Assembly (NCBI RefSeq): GCF_002358085.1
Contig: NZ_NTJD01000008.1
Coordinates: forward strand, 102,990-166,989
Reading direction: 5' to 3'
DNA length: 64,000 bases
Source: Pseudothioclava arenosa
GTDB lineage: Bacteria > Pseudomonadota > Alphaproteobacteria > Rhodobacterales > Rhodobacteraceae
Each line of letters opens with the position of its first letter. Positions within the stretch are counted from its first letter, which is position 1. The translations under genes were made by a program, and so were the position numbers. This document shows positions 23,321-33,637 of this stretch, in pieces. The notes beneath the pieces were generated by a model. The model saw only the letters and a list, made by a program, of their open reading frames with translations, had not been told where the DNA came from and searched no databases.

Positions 23321-24691
23321 ATGTCCATTCCGCAAGAGGGCGGCGGCCCGATCGAACGATACGAGCAGCTGGCCGAATATATCGCCTCGGGCGAAAAGCC
23401 GCGCGAGGCCTGGCGCATCGGCACCGAGCACGAGAAATTCGGCTATTGCGAAGACGCGCTGAAGCCGCTGCCCTATGACGGGCCGCGTTCGGTCAAGGCG
23501 ATGCTCGAAGGGCTGCGCGACGAGTTCGGCTGGCAGCCGATCCTCGAGCAGGACAAGATCATCGGGCTGCAACTGAACGGCGCCAATGTCAGCCTTGAAC
23601 CGGGCGGGCAGCTGGAGCTGTCGGGCGCGCCCCTGGAAACCATCCACCAGACCTGCGACGAGGTGAACGAGCACCTGCGCGAAGTACATCAGGTGGCCGA
23701 CCGCATCGGCGCGCGGTTCATCGGGATGGGCGCCGCGCCCGAGTGGCGCGAAGACCAGATGCCGATGATGCCCAAGGGCCGTTACCGGCTGATGACCGAC
23801 TACATGGACAAGGTCGGCACCATGGGCAAAACCATGATGTACCGGACCTGCACCGTGCAGGTGAACCTCGATTTCGCGTCGGAAGCCGACATGGTGCAGA
23901 AGATGCGCGTGGCGCTGGCGCTGCAGCCGGTGGCGACGGCGCTGTTCGCCAATTCGCCCTTCCTCGATGGCAAGCCGAATGGCTTCAAGTCTTGGCGCGC
24001 GAATGTCTGGCAAAACCTTGATCCCGCGCGCACCGGCATGCTGCCCTTCATGTTCGAAGAGGGCGCGGGCTATGAGCGCTGGGTCGAGTATGTGCTCGAT
24101 GTGCCGATGTATTTCGTCTACCGCAACGGCCAGTATATCAACGCTCTGGGTCAGTCCTTCCGCGATTTCCTGAAGGGCGAGCTGCCTGCGCTGCCGGGCG
24201 AAAAGCCGACGCTCTCGGACTGGGCCGATCATATGACGACCGTGTTCCCCGAGGCGCGCGTGAAGAAATACATCGAGATGCGCGGCGCCGATGGCGGGCC
24301 GTGGCGCAGGCTTTGTGCGCTGCCGGCGCTCTGGGTCGGTCTGATGTATGACCAGTCGGCGCTGGATGCGGCGTGGGACCTGGTGAAGGGCTGGGATGAC
24401 GAGACCCGCGAGGGTCTGCGCCGCGCGGCGGCACGCGATGCGCTGCAGGGCGAGGCGGGCGGCGTCAAGCTGCATGACCTCGCGCGCGAAGCGGTGGCGA
24501 TCGCGCATGCGGGCCTCAAGGCGCGGGCGCGTTCGGGCGCGGGCGGCATGGTCCCGGATGAGACGCATTTCCTCAATGCGCTCGAGGAATCGGTCGAGAG
24601 CGGCCGCGTTCCTGCCGATGAGCTGCTGGAGAAATACCACGGCGAATGGCAGGGCGACCTAAGCCGGATTTACGCCGAATACTCCTACTGA
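23321..24691 (+). CDS. gshA: Glutamate--cysteine ligase (class II/plant type)
   Basis: First step of glutathione synthesis: ATP-dependent joining of glutamate and cysteine in the cytoplasm. It is 456 residues, the length of the alphaproteobacterial/plant-type enzyme. The N-terminal block RIGTEHEKFGY, the QLELSGAPLETIHQTC substrate region and TCTVQVNLDFASE are characteristic. It is 55 bases after the membrane protein gene and convergent with cobA, with ten bases between the stops. Confidence 0.95.
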   Translation: MSIPQEGGGPIERYEQLAEYIASGEKPREAWRIGTEHEKFGYCEDALKPLPYDGPRSVKAMLEGLRDEFGWQPILEQDKIIGLQLNGANVSLEPGGQLELSGAPLETIHQTCDEVNEHLREVHQVADRIGARFIGMGAAPEWREDQMPMMPKGRYRLMTDYMDKVGTMGKTMMYRTCTVQVNLDFASEADMVQKMRVALALQPVATALFANSPFLDGKPNGFKSWRANVWQNLDPARTGMLPFMFEEGAGYERWVEYVLDVPMYFVYRNGQYINALGQSFRDFLKGELPALPGEKPTLSDWADHMTTVFPEARVKKYIEMRGADGGPWRRLCALPALWVGLMYDQSALDAAWDLVKGWDDETREGLRRAAARDALQGEAGGVKLHDLAREAVAIAHAGLKARARSGAGGMVPDETHFLNALEESVESGRVPADELLEKYHGEWQGDLSRIYAEYSY

Positions 24692-24701
24692 TTTTCGGCG
24701 C

Positions 24702-25532
24702 TCAGGCGACCGGGGCCGTGGATTTCGCTGCGTTTCGCCGCGCAGCATTCTGCGTCGCGGCATCGGTCTTGGGCCAAGTCACAAGAAGCGTCGCGCAGCC
24801 GATGACGCCTTGTTGTTCCAGCGTCTCTGGCAGGGTTTTCAGCGTGCACTCCAACACGCGCTGACCGGGTTTCGACACCTCGACCGCCACCGTCACCGGC
24901 GCGGTTCCGGGCAGCCCCAGACCGATCAGCCCGTCGCGAATGCGCGTGGCCTGCGCCACCGCCATGTAGAAGGCATAGGCGGTGCCCGGCTGGGCGTGGC
25001 GGGTGGCCTCGGGCAGCGGATCGCCCGCGCGGTTCATGCCGGTGGTCAGCACCAGCGCATCCGACACGCCACGCTCGGTCAGCGAGCGACCGGCTGCGGC
25101 GGCGGCGGCACAGGCGGCGGTCACGCCCGGCACGATTTCCACCGCGATCCCTTCGGCGCGGGCGGCCTCCAGCTCTTCGGTGGCGCGGCCGAAAATGCCC
25201 GGATCGCCGGATTTCAGCCGCAGCACGCGCCGCCCTTTCAGCGCCTCGGCCACGATCATCTCGCAGATCTTGTCCTGCGGCCAGGCGCAATTGCCCACGG
25301 CCTTGCCGACATAGACGCGCTCGGCCTTGGGGTTGGCCAGCTCAAGCTCCTCGGGGTCGACGAGCCGGTCGTAAAAGATCACCTCGGCCTCGCGCAGCCG
25401 GTTCAGCGCGCGCAGCGTCAGCAGGTCGGCCGCGCCCGGCCCCGCGCCGACAAGCACGATCGAGCCCTTGCGCCCGTCGGGGGCGGATTGCGGCGGTTGG
25501 CTCAGCGTCTGGCGGAAGATGTCTTTCATCAT
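24702..25532 (-). CDS. cobA: Uroporphyrinogen-III C-methyltransferase
   Basis: Makes precorrin-2, the precursor of the siroheme that NirB needs. The 276-residue SUMT fold has the SAM-binding GAGPGAADLLTLRAL, the LRLKSGDPGIFGRA loop and VPGVTAACAAAAAAG. It lies nine bases after nasA at the end of the nrt-nas transcript, so siroheme supply is produced together with nitrate reductase. The C-terminal 20 residues after WPKTD are Ala-rich and not conserved. Confidence 0.94.
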   Translation of the reverse strand: MMKDIFRQTLSQPPQSAPDGRKGSIVLVGAGPGAADLLTLRALNRLREAEVIFYDRLVDPEELELANPKAERVYVGKAVGNCAWPQDKICEMIVAEALKGRRVLRLKSGDPGIFGRATEELEAARAEGIAVEIVPGVTAACAAAAAAGRSLTERGVSDALVLTTGMNRAGDPLPEATRHAQPGTAYAFYMAVAQATRIRDGLIGLGLPGTAPVTVAVEVSKPGQRVLECTLKTLPETLEQQGVIGCATLLVTWPKTDAATQNAARRNAAKSTAPVA

Positions 25533-25541
25533 GGCTCTCCG

Positions 25542-28175
25542 TCATTCCGCCGCGTGGCGCGTGGTAAACCGTTCGAGCAGCGCGGCCAGCTCCGGCTTGC
25601 ACGAGCCGCAATTGGTGCCGGCCTGCAGCGCGCGGCCGATCTCGTCGACGCTGCGCAGCCCCTGCGTTTCGATCGCGTCCAGGATCGTGTTAACCCCGAC
25701 CGAGAAGCACGAACACAGCACCGGACCCGGATCGGGCTGATCGGCGGGCGGGCGACCCGAGATCGCCTCGGGCGCCTCGGTGCCGGGCAGGTGGGCGAGG
25801 TAGTCGCGCATCACCGCGACCGGTTCGCGCGCGATGAACAGCGCCGCCACCAGCCGCCCGTCTTCGTGGAAGGCAAGCCGCGTCAGCCCGCGGGCCACGT
25901 CGGTCACGGATTGCATTTCGGCGCCGGGGCAGTCGAAGAGGCGGCGCGCCTCGGCCTCCCAGTCGGCGATCTCCGAGAACCCGGCCAGCTCGGCGCGCCA
26001 GCCAGAGCCCGCGCGGGCCACCGTCCAGTAATCGCAGCGCGGCGCGAGTGCGCGCGCCGAGATCGCGAACCCGTACCAGGCCGCCTCGACCTTGGCCGCC
26101 GAAACCGTCGCGGCCTTGCTTTCGGGCTGGCCCGAGACCGGGTCGGTCACGGCGGGGACAAGCGCGTCGATGCGCGCGGTCGGGCCGGTTTCGCCCGTCC
26201 AGTGCATCGGTGCAAACAGCTCGCCCGGGCGCTGCGCCGAGGTGATCCGCGCGCGCAGGATCGCGCTGCCGGTGGCGTTTTTCAGCCGCACGAGATCCGA
26301 GGCGCCGATGCCGAGGCGGGCGGCGTCTTCGGGGTGGATCTCGACGAAGGGCTCGGGGCGATGCGCCGAAAGCCGCGGCGAGCGCGCGGTGCGCGTCATC
26401 GTGTGCCACTGGTCGCGCAGCCGCCCGGTGTTCAGGCGGAACGGGTGTTCGGTATCCAGCGCCGAGACCGGCGCGCGCTGGCTGAGCGCCAGCATTTTGG
26501 CCTTGCCGCCGTCATGGAAGAACTTGCCATCGGCAAAGAAACGACCGCCCTGCTTGCCGGCGCTGACCGGCCAGCGGGTGGGGGCGAGGGCCTCGTAATC
26601 GCTGTCGGACAAGTCCGCGAGCCCCGAGATGTCAAAGTCGCGCCCGAGCGCGCCGGCGATGCCCGAAAGCGCCGCGTACTCGCGGAAGATCTCGGCGGTC
26701 GACTGGAAATCGAAGGCCGAGGTCCAGCCCATGCGGCGCCCGACATCGGCGAGGATATCCCAATCCGCCCGTGCCTGGCCCGGCACCGGCAGGGCTGCGC
26801 GCTGGCGCGAGATGGTGCGGTCGGAATTGGTGACGGTGCCCTCTTTTTCCGCCCAGGCCGAGGCGGGCAGGAGCACATCGGCCAGCCGCGCAGTGTCGGT
26901 CTCGCCGGTGATGTCGGAAACCACGACGAAATCGCAGCCTGCGATCGCGGCGCGCACGGCGTCTGCATCGGGCATGGAAACGGCGGGGTTGGTGTGGATG
27001 ATCCAGAGCGCCTTGATCCGGCCCTCGCCGACCGCGCGGAACATGTCGACGGCCTTCAGCCCCGCGCCCTGCGGGATCGTCGGCGCATCCCAGAAGCCCT
27101 GCACGGCGGTGCGATGGGTCGCGTTCTCGAGGTCGAGGTGGCAGGCGAGCATGTTGGCGAGCCCGCCCACTTCGCGCCCGCCCATCGCGTTCGGCTGCCC
27201 GGTGACCGAGAACGGCCCAAGCCCCGGCTTGCCGATGCGGCCCGTGGCAAGGTGGCAATTGGTGATCGCGTTGACCTTGTCGGTGCCCGAAGAGGACTGG
27301 TTCACGCCCTGGCTGAAGATGGTGACGACCTTTTCGGTGCCAATCCAGAGGTCGAAGAAGGCCTGCATCTCGTCTTGCGACAGCCCGGTGGGCGCGAGGC
27401 GTTGCGCCTCGGCGGCGGCCAGCGCGGCGTCGAACCCTTCGACATGGGCGAGGAAGTCGTGATCCACCGCGCCTTGTCGCGCGATCGCGGCCAGAAGCCC
27501 GTTGAACAGCGCCACATCGCCGCCCGGCGCGATCGCGAGGTGCATCTCGGCCCCGTCACAGGACGAAGTGCGGCGCGGGTCGATCACCACCAGCTTGGCG
27601 CCGCGTTCTTTGCGCGCCGCGAGGATGCGCTGATAAAGAACCGGGTGGCACCAGGCGAGGTTCGATCCGACCAGCACGATCAGGTCGGCCTCTTCGAGGT
27701 CTTCGTAGGTGCCGGGCACGGTATCGGTGCCGAAGGCGCGTTTGTGCCCGGCGACTGTCGAGGCCATGCAGAGCCGCGAATTGGTGTCGATATTGGCCGA
27801 GCCGATGAAGCCCTTCATCAGTTTGTTGGCGACGTAGTAATCCTCGTTCAGGAGCTGCCCCGAGACATAGAAGGCCACGCTGTCGGGCCCATGCGCGGCG
27901 ATCGTGTCGCGAAAGCGCGACGCGACCAGATCAAGCGCGCTGTCCCAGTCGGTCTCCTGTCCGTTCACCTGCGGCGCGAGCACCCGCCCTTCGAGCGAGA
28001 CGGTCTCGCCCAGCGCCGAGCCCTTGGAACAAAGCCGCCCGTAATTCGCCGGGTGGTCCGGGTCGCCGCGCAGCGTCAGCCCGCCCATCCCGTCGGGGCG
28101 CAGGATGACCCCGCAACCGACGCCGCAATAGGGGCAGGTCGAGCGGATTTCGCAGGGCGAGGAGACGTCTTTCAT
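25542..28175 (-). CDS. nasA: Assimilatory nitrate reductase catalytic subunit
   Basis: Cytoplasmic molybdenum enzyme reducing nitrate to nitrite. The 877 residues begin with the [4Fe-4S] motif CPYCGVGCGV plus the later RLCSKG cysteine. The Mo-ligand cysteine is in NSRLCMASTVAG, the form typical of NasA. An MGD-binding domain sits near residues 650-770. A C-terminal BFD-like [2Fe-2S] domain (CSCFSVGVNTILD, GTNCGSCKPEL) ends the protein, as in NADH-fed nitrate reductases. The ATG at 28175 overlaps the flavoprotein stop (ATGA). The homologous Paracoccus gene is called nasC. Confidence 0.95.
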   Translation of the reverse strand: MKDVSSPCEIRSTCPYCGVGCGVILRPDGMGGLTLRGDPDHPANYGRLCSKGSALGETVSLEGRVLAPQVNGQETDWDSALDLVASRFRDTIAAHGPDSVAFYVSGQLLNEDYYVANKLMKGFIGSANIDTNSRLCMASTVAGHKRAFGTDTVPGTYEDLEEADLIVLVGSNLAWCHPVLYQRILAARKERGAKLVVIDPRRTSSCDGAEMHLAIAPGGDVALFNGLLAAIARQGAVDHDFLAHVEGFDAALAAAEAQRLAPTGLSQDEMQAFFDLWIGTEKVVTIFSQGVNQSSSGTDKVNAITNCHLATGRIGKPGLGPFSVTGQPNAMGGREVGGLANMLACHLDLENATHRTAVQGFWDAPTIPQGAGLKAVDMFRAVGEGRIKALWIIHTNPAVSMPDADAVRAAIAGCDFVVVSDITGETDTARLADVLLPASAWAEKEGTVTNSDRTISRQRAALPVPGQARADWDILADVGRRMGWTSAFDFQSTAEIFREYAALSGIAGALGRDFDISGLADLSDSDYEALAPTRWPVSAGKQGGRFFADGKFFHDGGKAKMLALSQRAPVSALDTEHPFRLNTGRLRDQWHTMTRTARSPRLSAHRPEPFVEIHPEDAARLGIGASDLVRLKNATGSAILRARITSAQRPGELFAPMHWTGETGPTARIDALVPAVTDPVSGQPESKAATVSAAKVEAAWYGFAISARALAPRCDYWTVARAGSGWRAELAGFSEIADWEAEARRLFDCPGAEMQSVTDVARGLTRLAFHEDGRLVAALFIAREPVAVMRDYLAHLPGTEAPEAISGRPPADQPDPGPVLCSCFSVGVNTILDAIETQGLRSVDEIGRALQAGTNCGSCKPELAALLERFTTRHAAE

Positions 28176-29383
28176 GCGGCTTGCTCCGGTTGATAGGCAG
28201 GGCCGAAAATCAGCGTGTCGCGCAGCGGCGCAATCTCGGTGCCGTCGCGCATCATGTTGAAGAACCAGGTGCCGTCTGCGGTGTCGCCATAAAGGACGAT
28301 GCCGATGATGCGGTCGTTCTCGATCACGAGGCGGCGGTAACGGCGGCGCAGCGGATCGTTCAGAACGATCTCGTGGCGGCCCGGCAGATCGGCGAAATCG
28401 CCCGCCGAGAACAGGTCGCAGCCGGTGACCTTGAGCTTGGCCGAAACCTCCTTGATCGCGTAGGCGGTGCGGCGCCCGAGCAGCGTGTCGGCGGCGACCA
28501 GCGCGTGGTCGAAGACCGGGGCGACAAGGCCGAAGGTCTGACCATCGAACTCGATGCATTCGCCGATGGCAAGGATCGCCGGGTCCGAGCTGCGCATCTG
28601 CGCATCGACCAGGATGCCGCGCGCGCACTCAAGCCCCGCTGCCTCGGCCAGTGCGATATTGGGGCGGATGCCCGCCGCCATGACCAGGAGGTCGCAGGGC
28701 AGTTCGGTGCCGTCTTCGAGCACCAGCGCGCGGGCCTGCCCGGCCTCGCCACGGATTTCCTGCGTCATCGCCGAGGTCAGCACGCGGATGCCGCGCGCTT
28801 CAAGATCGCGCTGCAACAGCCCTGCGGCAGCCGGGTCCAGCTGGCGGTCGAGCAGGTGCGAATTACGATGCACCACCGTCACCGAGACCCCGCGCGAGGC
28901 CATGCCCGCGGCGGCTTCAAGGCCCAGAAGCCCGCCGCCGATCACCACGGCGCGCGTACCCGCTCCAAGGCCCATCATCCGCTCTGTGTCTTCGAGGTCG
29001 CGATAGGCGATCACGCCCTCCAGATCGGCGCCGGGCATCGGCGGGATCAACGGCATCGCGCCGGTGGCGATGACCAGCCGGTCGTAGCCGATCGCGGTGC
29101 CGGAAGCGAGCGTGACCGTCTGCGCGGCGCGGTCGATCCCGGTCACGCGGGCGCCGAAATGGCAGGCCACGCCGCGCGCACGATACCAAGCGTCGTCATG
29201 GGTGACGATCTCGGGGTAGGATTTCTCGCCGGCCAGAACAGGGCTCAGCATGATCCGGTTGTAGGTGCCGCGCGGTTCGGCGTTGATCAGCGTGACCTTC
29301 CAGTCCGAGCCCGCATCGGCGAGCGCCTCCAAGAGGCGCCCCGCCGCCATTCCGCCCCCGATGATGACCAGACGCCCAACCAT
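28172..29383 (-). CDS. NirB-like FAD/NAD(P)H flavoprotein, probable electron donor to NasA
   Basis: A 403-residue pyridine-nucleotide-disulfide-type flavoprotein. The FAD motif RLVIIGGGMAAGRLLEAL is at the N-terminus and the NAD motif VVIGGGLLGLEAAAGMA near residue 147. It closely resembles the N-terminal half of NirB encoded at 36025 (both contain NAEPR and RIMLSPVL) but lacks its iron-sulfur and siroheme domains. Lying directly upstream of nasA with overlapping codons, it most likely passes electrons from NAD(P)H to the NasA [2Fe-2S] domain. The start MVGRLV at 29383 is four bases after the nrtCD stop; an upstream ATG lies inside that gene. Confidence 0.9.
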   Translation of the reverse strand: MVGRLVIIGGGMAAGRLLEALADAGSDWKVTLINAEPRGTYNRIMLSPVLAGEKSYPEIVTHDDAWYRARGVACHFGARVTGIDRAAQTVTLASGTAIGYDRLVIATGAMPLIPPMPGADLEGVIAYRDLEDTERMMGLGAGTRAVVIGGGLLGLEAAAGMASRGVSVTVVHRNSHLLDRQLDPAAAGLLQRDLEARGIRVLTSAMTQEIRGEAGQARALVLEDGTELPCDLLVMAAGIRPNIALAEAAGLECARGILVDAQMRSSDPAILAIGECIEFDGQTFGLVAPVFDHALVAADTLLGRRTAYAIKEVSAKLKVTGCDLFSAGDFADLPGRHEIVLNDPLRRRYRRLVIENDRIIGIVLYGDTADGTWFFNMMRDGTEIAPLRDTLIFGPAYQPEQAA

Positions 29384-29387
29384 CGGC

Positions 29388-31064
29388 TTACTCCGCCGCG
29401 ATCGGTTTGGCGGGTTTCTTGGGCTTCGCGCCATGCTCGTATTCCTCGAGGAAATCGAGCACTTCCTGCCGGTAGGCGTAGTAATCCGGGTGTTCCAGAA
29501 GGGCCTTGCGGGTGCGCGGGCGCGGCAGTTTCACATCGGTGATCTTGCCGATCGTGGCCTGCGGGCCGTTGGTCATCATCACCACGCGGTCCGCCAGCAG
29601 GATCGCCTCGTCCACGTCATGGGTGACGCAGATCGCGGTGACCTTGGTGCGCGACCAGACCTCCATCAGCACCTCTTGCAGCTCCCAGCGGGTGAGGCTG
29701 TCGAGCATGCCGAAGGGCTCGTCGAGCAGGAGAAGTTTCGGGCTGAGCGCGAAGGCGCGGGCGATGCCGACGCGCTGGCGCATGCCGTTGGACATTTCCG
29801 AGGCGGATTTGTCCATCTGGTCGCCGAGGCCCACGCGTTCGAGGTAATATTCGACCACGTCCTGACGCTCGGCGGTCGAGGCCTTGGGATAGACCTTGTC
29901 GACGCCGATCGCGACGTTTTCCTTGGCCGAGAGCCAGGGGAACAGGTTCGGCGCCTGGAACACCACGGCGCGTTCCGGGTCGGCGCCCTTCACCTCGAAA
30001 CCGTCGAGCTTGATACCGCCCTTCGAGACCGAGTTCAGACCCGCCGTCATCGTCAGCACGGTGGATTTGCCGCAGCCCGAATGGCCGATGAGGCTGATGA
30101 ATTCGCCCTTCTTCACCTTGAGGTCGAAGTTTTCGACCACGGTCAGCGGGCCTTTCGGCGTCGGGTAGATCTTGTGCAGCTGCGAATAGTCCAGATAGCG
30201 GTCTTCGAGCTGCGAGCGCGCGGCTTCCGACACGGCCTTGGGCAGCGCGTGGATCGGCTGGATGCCGGGCAGCTGGCGGGCGCCTTCGATCTTCGATTTG
30301 ATGCCCACATCCATCAGGTAGTTGGTGACTTCGGCGCGCAGCGCCTTGAAGCCGTCGTGATGGTTCATCTCCATCCGGTCGCGCGGCCGCGGGATGGTGA
30401 CCTTGAAGGGTGCGCCCAGCGTGCCATCGGGATTGAGCGGGATGATCCGGTCGGCCAGGATGATCGCCTCGTCCACGTCATTGGTGATCAGAACGCAGGT
30501 CTTCTTGTCGGCTTCCCAGATGTGCTCGATCTCGTCGGCAAGGTTGGCGCGCGTCAGCGCATCGAGCGCCGAGAGCGGCTCATCGAGCAGCAGAACCTCG
30601 GGGTTCATCGCCAGCGCACGGGCCACGTTCACCCGCTGGCGCATACCGCCCGAAAGCTCGGCGGGGCGGCGCGCAGTGGCGTGGCTCAACCCCACCATCT
30701 TGACGTAATGGGCGACCTTTTCCTCTTTCTCGGCGGCCGAGAGGTTGGGGAAGATCGTCTCGACGGCCAGACCCACGTTGCCCGCCACCGTCAGCCAGGG
30801 CATCAGCGAGTAGTTCTGAAAGATCACGCCGCGCTCGGGGCCGGGGCCGGTGATCGGCTTGCCCTTGAAGCTGACCGTGCCGGTGCTGGGCGTATCGAGC
30901 CCGGCCATCAGGTTGATCAGCGTGGTCTTGCCGGTACCCGAGAAGCCGAGCAGCACGAGGAACTCGCCCTCTTCGACTTCGAGGTTGATGTTTTTCAGGA
31001 CTTCGTGGCGGTTCGCGCCCTGGCCGAAGCCTTTGCTCACGTTCTTGAAGGAAATGACGGGCAT
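29388..31064 (-). CDS. nrtC: Nitrate ABC transporter, fused double ATP-binding protein (NrtCD-like)
   Basis: A 558-residue protein with two complete ABC ATPase domains, near residues 1-250 and 285-545, so one chain powers the nitrate importer. Domain 1 has Walker [10 protein letters not shown], signature LSGGMRQR and LLLDEP. Domain 2 has Walker [10 protein letters not shown], signature MSNGMRQR and LLLDEP. The switch position is TND in domain 1 but THD in domain 2. Both deviations fall in the same composite ATP site. An in-frame GTG at 31073 overlapping the nrtB stop is an alternative start; ATG 31064 is preferred. Confidence 0.92.
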   Translation of the reverse strand: MPVISFKNVSKGFGQGANRHEVLKNINLEVEEGEFLVLLGFSGTGKTTLINLMAGLDTPSTGTVSFKGKPITGPGPERGVIFQNYSLMPWLTVAGNVGLAVETIFPNLSAAEKEEKVAHYVKMVGLSHATARRPAELSGGMRQRVNVARALAMNPEVLLLDEPLSALDALTRANLADEIEHIWEADKKTCVLITNDVDEAIILADRIIPLNPDGTLGAPFKVTIPRPRDRMEMNHHDGFKALRAEVTNYLMDVGIKSKIEGARQLPGIQPIHALPKAVSEAARSQLEDRYLDYSQLHKIYPTPKGPLTVVENFDLKVKKGEFISLIGHSGCGKSTVLTMTAGLNSVSKGGIKLDGFEVKGADPERAVVFQAPNLFPWLSAKENVAIGVDKVYPKASTAERQDVVEYYLERVGLGDQMDKSASEMSNGMRQRVGIARAFALSPKLLLLDEPFGMLDSLTRWELQEVLMEVWSRTKVTAICVTHDVDEAILLADRVVMMTNGPQATIGKITDVKLPRPRTRKALLEHPDYYAYRQEVLDFLEEYEHGAKPKKPAKPIAAE

Positions 31065-31069
31065 GGCGA

Positions 31070-32152
31070 TCACCGGTTATTGGTGAAGGTGAAGAGCGAC
31101 TGAAGCGCATACATCACGCGGTCCAGCAGGAAGCCGATGATGCCGATGGTCAGCACCGCGACCATGATCTTGGCCAGCGAGCTCGACGAGCCGTTCTGGA
31201 ATTCGTCCCAGACGAATTTGCCGAGGCCCGGGTTCTGCGCCAGCATCTCGGCGGCGATCAGCACCATCCAGCCCACGCCCAGCGACAGGCGAAGCCCGGT
31301 GAAGATCAGCGGCAGCGCCGAGGGCAGCACCAGCTTGGTAATCTTGGTCCAGGTGCCCATCTTCAGCACCTTCGACACGCTGACCAAATCCTTGTCGATC
31401 GAGGCCACACCCAGCGCGGTGTTGATCAGCGTCGGCCAGAGCGAGCAGAGCGTCACCGTGATCGCCGAGATCAGGAAGGATTTCGCGAAGAACCCGTCAT
31501 TGGTGGTGTAGAGCGCCGAGACGACCATGGTCACGATCGGCAGCCAGGCCAGCGGCGAAACGGGTTTGAAGATCTGCACGATCGGGTTGATCGCGGCATT
31601 GGCATAGGGCGAGAGGCCACCCAGGATGCCCAGCGGCACGGCCACGGCGGTGCCGATCAGGAAGCCGAAGAACACCGTCTTGATCGAGGTCCAGATCTGT
31701 TCGTAATAGCTCGGTGCGCCGGTATAGGCGACGACCTTGACCTCATCGGCGCGGCCCGCCTCAATCAGTTTCTGGTTGCGCGCCTCGACCATGGTCAGGA
31801 ATTTTTCCTTCTTCACGGCCTTGGCTTCGGCGTCATGGTGCAGGTTCACCATTTCCGACCAGACTTCGGCCGGCCCGGGCACGGCGCCCAGCGAGGTCTG
31901 CACTTTCGGGGCAAGCGCGCCCCAGAGCAGCAGGAAGGCGCAGATCGAGAAGACCGGCACACCCAGGAGGCGCCAGACCTCTTTCATCTGGGCGCGCGGG
32001 TTGTCCCCCAGCACCGCTTTGACCAGCGGGGTGATCCAGGCAAGGCCGAGCACCTGGAACCATTTGTCGGCAGCGTTGATGCGAGTGAAGAGTTTCGCGC
32101 GGCTCGCGGCGCGGGCCTCTTCGCGGGCGAAATCGGGGTCAACGGTGGTCAT
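31070..32152 (-). CDS. nrtB: Nitrate ABC transporter permease
   Basis: A 360-residue inner-membrane permease of the nitrate/taurine type. An extended N-terminus holds one membrane segment near residues 68-85, and a BPD_transp_1 core follows from about residue 160. The ATPase-contacting EAA-like loop is [20 protein letters not shown]. It lies between nrtA and nrtCD; its stop overlaps the possible GTG start of nrtCD. A strong hairpin separates it from nrtA, which may set relative expression. Confidence 0.93.
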   Translation of the reverse strand: MTTVDPDFAREEARAASRAKLFTRINAADKWFQVLGLAWITPLVKAVLGDNPRAQMKEVWRLLGVPVFSICAFLLLWGALAPKVQTSLGAVPGPAEVWSEMVNLHHDAEAKAVKKEKFLTMVEARNQKLIEAGRADEVKVVAYTGAPSYYEQIWTSIKTVFFGFLIGTAVAVPLGILGGLSPYANAAINPIVQIFKPVSPLAWLPIVTMVVSALYTTNDGFFAKSFLISAITVTLCSLWPTLINTALGVASIDKDLVSVSKVLKMGTWTKITKLVLPSALPLIFTGLRLSLGVGWMVLIAAEMLAQNPGLGKFVWDEFQNGSSSSLAKIMVAVLTIGIIGFLLDRVMYALQSLFTFTNNR

Positions 32153-32188
32153 CGTGCGGTCCTTTCGGGCGGCGGGATTGGGGAAGGC

Positions 32189-32219
32189 GGCTCACCCGGG
32201 CGTGGCGCCCGGATGAGCC
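32189..32219 (-). promoter_or_regulatory. Intercistronic RNA hairpin between nrtA and nrtB
   Basis: Two 14-base arms around a three-base loop. On the plus strand there is one C/A mismatch, but in the minus-strand transcript that position becomes G-U, so all 14 pairs form in the nrt mRNA. No U-run follows, so it is not a classic terminator. It probably protects the 3' end of the nrtA message from exonucleases, letting the binding protein outnumber the permease. Confidence 0.7.
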
Positions 32220-32227
32220 GGAAGGGG

Positions 32228-33595
32228 TCAGCCCTTGATCTCGGTGCCGACAACCGTCTGGTTGCCCTTCAGGCCGATCGGCAGGCTTTCGAGATAGGCG
32301 TTCGGCGCTTTCGCGTCGTAGGGGATGTGGTCGATGACGTCTTCGGCCGGGGTCGGGGCTTTGTAGCCATCGCTGTCCCAGGGGAAGTCGGCTTCGTTCG
32401 CGAGGCCCTCTTCGACCAGCAGCTTGGCGGCTTGCAGGTAGATTTCCGGCTTGTAGACCGACTTGGCGACTTCGTCATACCAGCTGTCGGGCTTGGCCTC
32501 GGCAATCTGGCCCCAGCGGCGCATCTGCGTCAGGTACCAGACGGCGTCCGAATAGAAGGGATAGGTCGCGTTGTAGCGGAAGAACACGTTGAAGTCCGGA
32601 ACCTCGCGCTTGTCGCCCTTTTCATATTCGAAAGTGCCGGTCATCGAGTTGGCGATGACTTCCGCGTCGGCGCCGACATATTCCGGCTTGGCCAGAATGT
32701 TCACGGCTTCCATGCGGTTGGCGTTGTCGTTCTCGTCAAGCCACATCGCGGCGCGGATCAGCGCCTTGGTGATGGCGATCGTGGTGTTCGGGTTCTGCTC
32801 GGTGAACTCGGCGGTCAGGCCAAAGACCTTCTCGGGGTTGTTCTTCCACAGCTCGTAATCGGTGATCACCGGAACGCCGATGCCCTTGAACACGGCCGCC
32901 TGGTTCCACGGCTCGCCCACGCAGTAGCCATAAATCGTGCCGGCTTCCATCGTGGCGGGCATCTGCGGCGGCGGGGTCACCGACAGGAGCACATCGGCGC
33001 CGATCTGACCGGTGATGTTCTCGGGGCTGTAGTAGCCCGGGTTCAGCCCGCCAGCGGCAAGCCAGTAGCGCAGCTCGTAGTTATGGGTCGAGACCGGGAA
33101 CACCATGCCCATGTTGAAGGGCTTGCCCTCGGATTTGAACGTCTCGACGACCGGCTTCAGCGCCGCTGCCGAGATCGGATGCTGCGGCTTGCCATCGGCG
33201 TCGGTCGGGATATTGCCCTTCATCATCTCCCAGATCTGGTTCGACACGGTGATACCGTTGCCGTTGAGGTCCATCGAGAAGGGGGTGACGATATGGGCCT
33301 CGGTGCCGTAGCCGATGGTCGCGGCCAGCGGCTGGCCGGCCAGCATATGCGCGCCGTCGAGTTTACCGTCGATCACGCCGTCCAGCAGCACTTTCCAGTT
33401 CGCCTGCGCCTCGAGCGTCACGAACAGGCCCTCTTCGAGGAAGTAGCCCTGCTCATAGGCGACGGCGAGGGGCGCCATGTCGGTGAGCTTGATAAAACCG
33501 AAAGTCAGCTCGTCTTTTTCGAGCGCCAGCGGCTCGGCAAGCGCGGGGCTCACGAGCGCGGTGCAGGTGACGAGGCTGAGGAGAAGTTTCTTCAT
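32228..33595 (-). CDS. nrtA: Nitrate ABC transporter substrate-binding protein
   Basis: A 455-residue periplasmic nitrate/nitrite-binding protein of the CmpA/NrtA family. The signal peptide is [20 protein letters not shown], cleaved before EPLALEK. The conserved core includes [34 protein letters not shown] and [12 protein letters not shown]. The start ATG at 33595 is preceded by an AAAGGA Shine-Dalgarno-like stretch in the transcript. It follows a leader carrying ANTAR hairpins and a terminator, so expression should depend on NasT. Its closest relative in the window is NasS, which lacks a signal peptide. Confidence 0.95.
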   Translation of the reverse strand: MKKLLLSLVTCTALVSPALAEPLALEKDELTFGFIKLTDMAPLAVAYEQGYFLEEGLFVTLEAQANWKVLLDGVIDGKLDGAHMLAGQPLAATIGYGTEAHIVTPFSMDLNGNGITVSNQIWEMMKGNIPTDADGKPQHPISAAALKPVVETFKSEGKPFNMGMVFPVSTHNYELRYWLAAGGLNPGYYSPENITGQIGADVLLSVTPPPQMPATMEAGTIYGYCVGEPWNQAAVFKGIGVPVITDYELWKNNPEKVFGLTAEFTEQNPNTTIAITKALIRAAMWLDENDNANRMEAVNILAKPEYVGADAEVIANSMTGTFEYEKGDKREVPDFNVFFRYNATYPFYSDAVWYLTQMRRWGQIAEAKPDSWYDEVAKSVYKPEIYLQAAKLLVEEGLANEADFPWDSDGYKAPTPAEDVIDHIPYDAKAPNAYLESLPIGLKGNQTVVGTEIKG

Positions 33596-33637
33596 TCTGT
33601 CGGTCCTTTGTGTGGTGCCCGGGGTGAGGACGGGCGG

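Noticed and set aside
24810..28193. An open frame of over 1100 codons on the plus strand
   Set aside because: It lies antisense to cobA and nasA, is arginine/histidine-rich without any domain, and exists because high-GC coding strands leave the opposite strand free of stops. Similar long shadows at 15251-16162, 31835-33658 and 53576-56275 were rejected on the same ground.
30580..31110. Frame overlapping nrtCD suggesting an extra regulator
   Set aside because: Shadow frame of the ATPase gene; no domain and arginine-rich composition.
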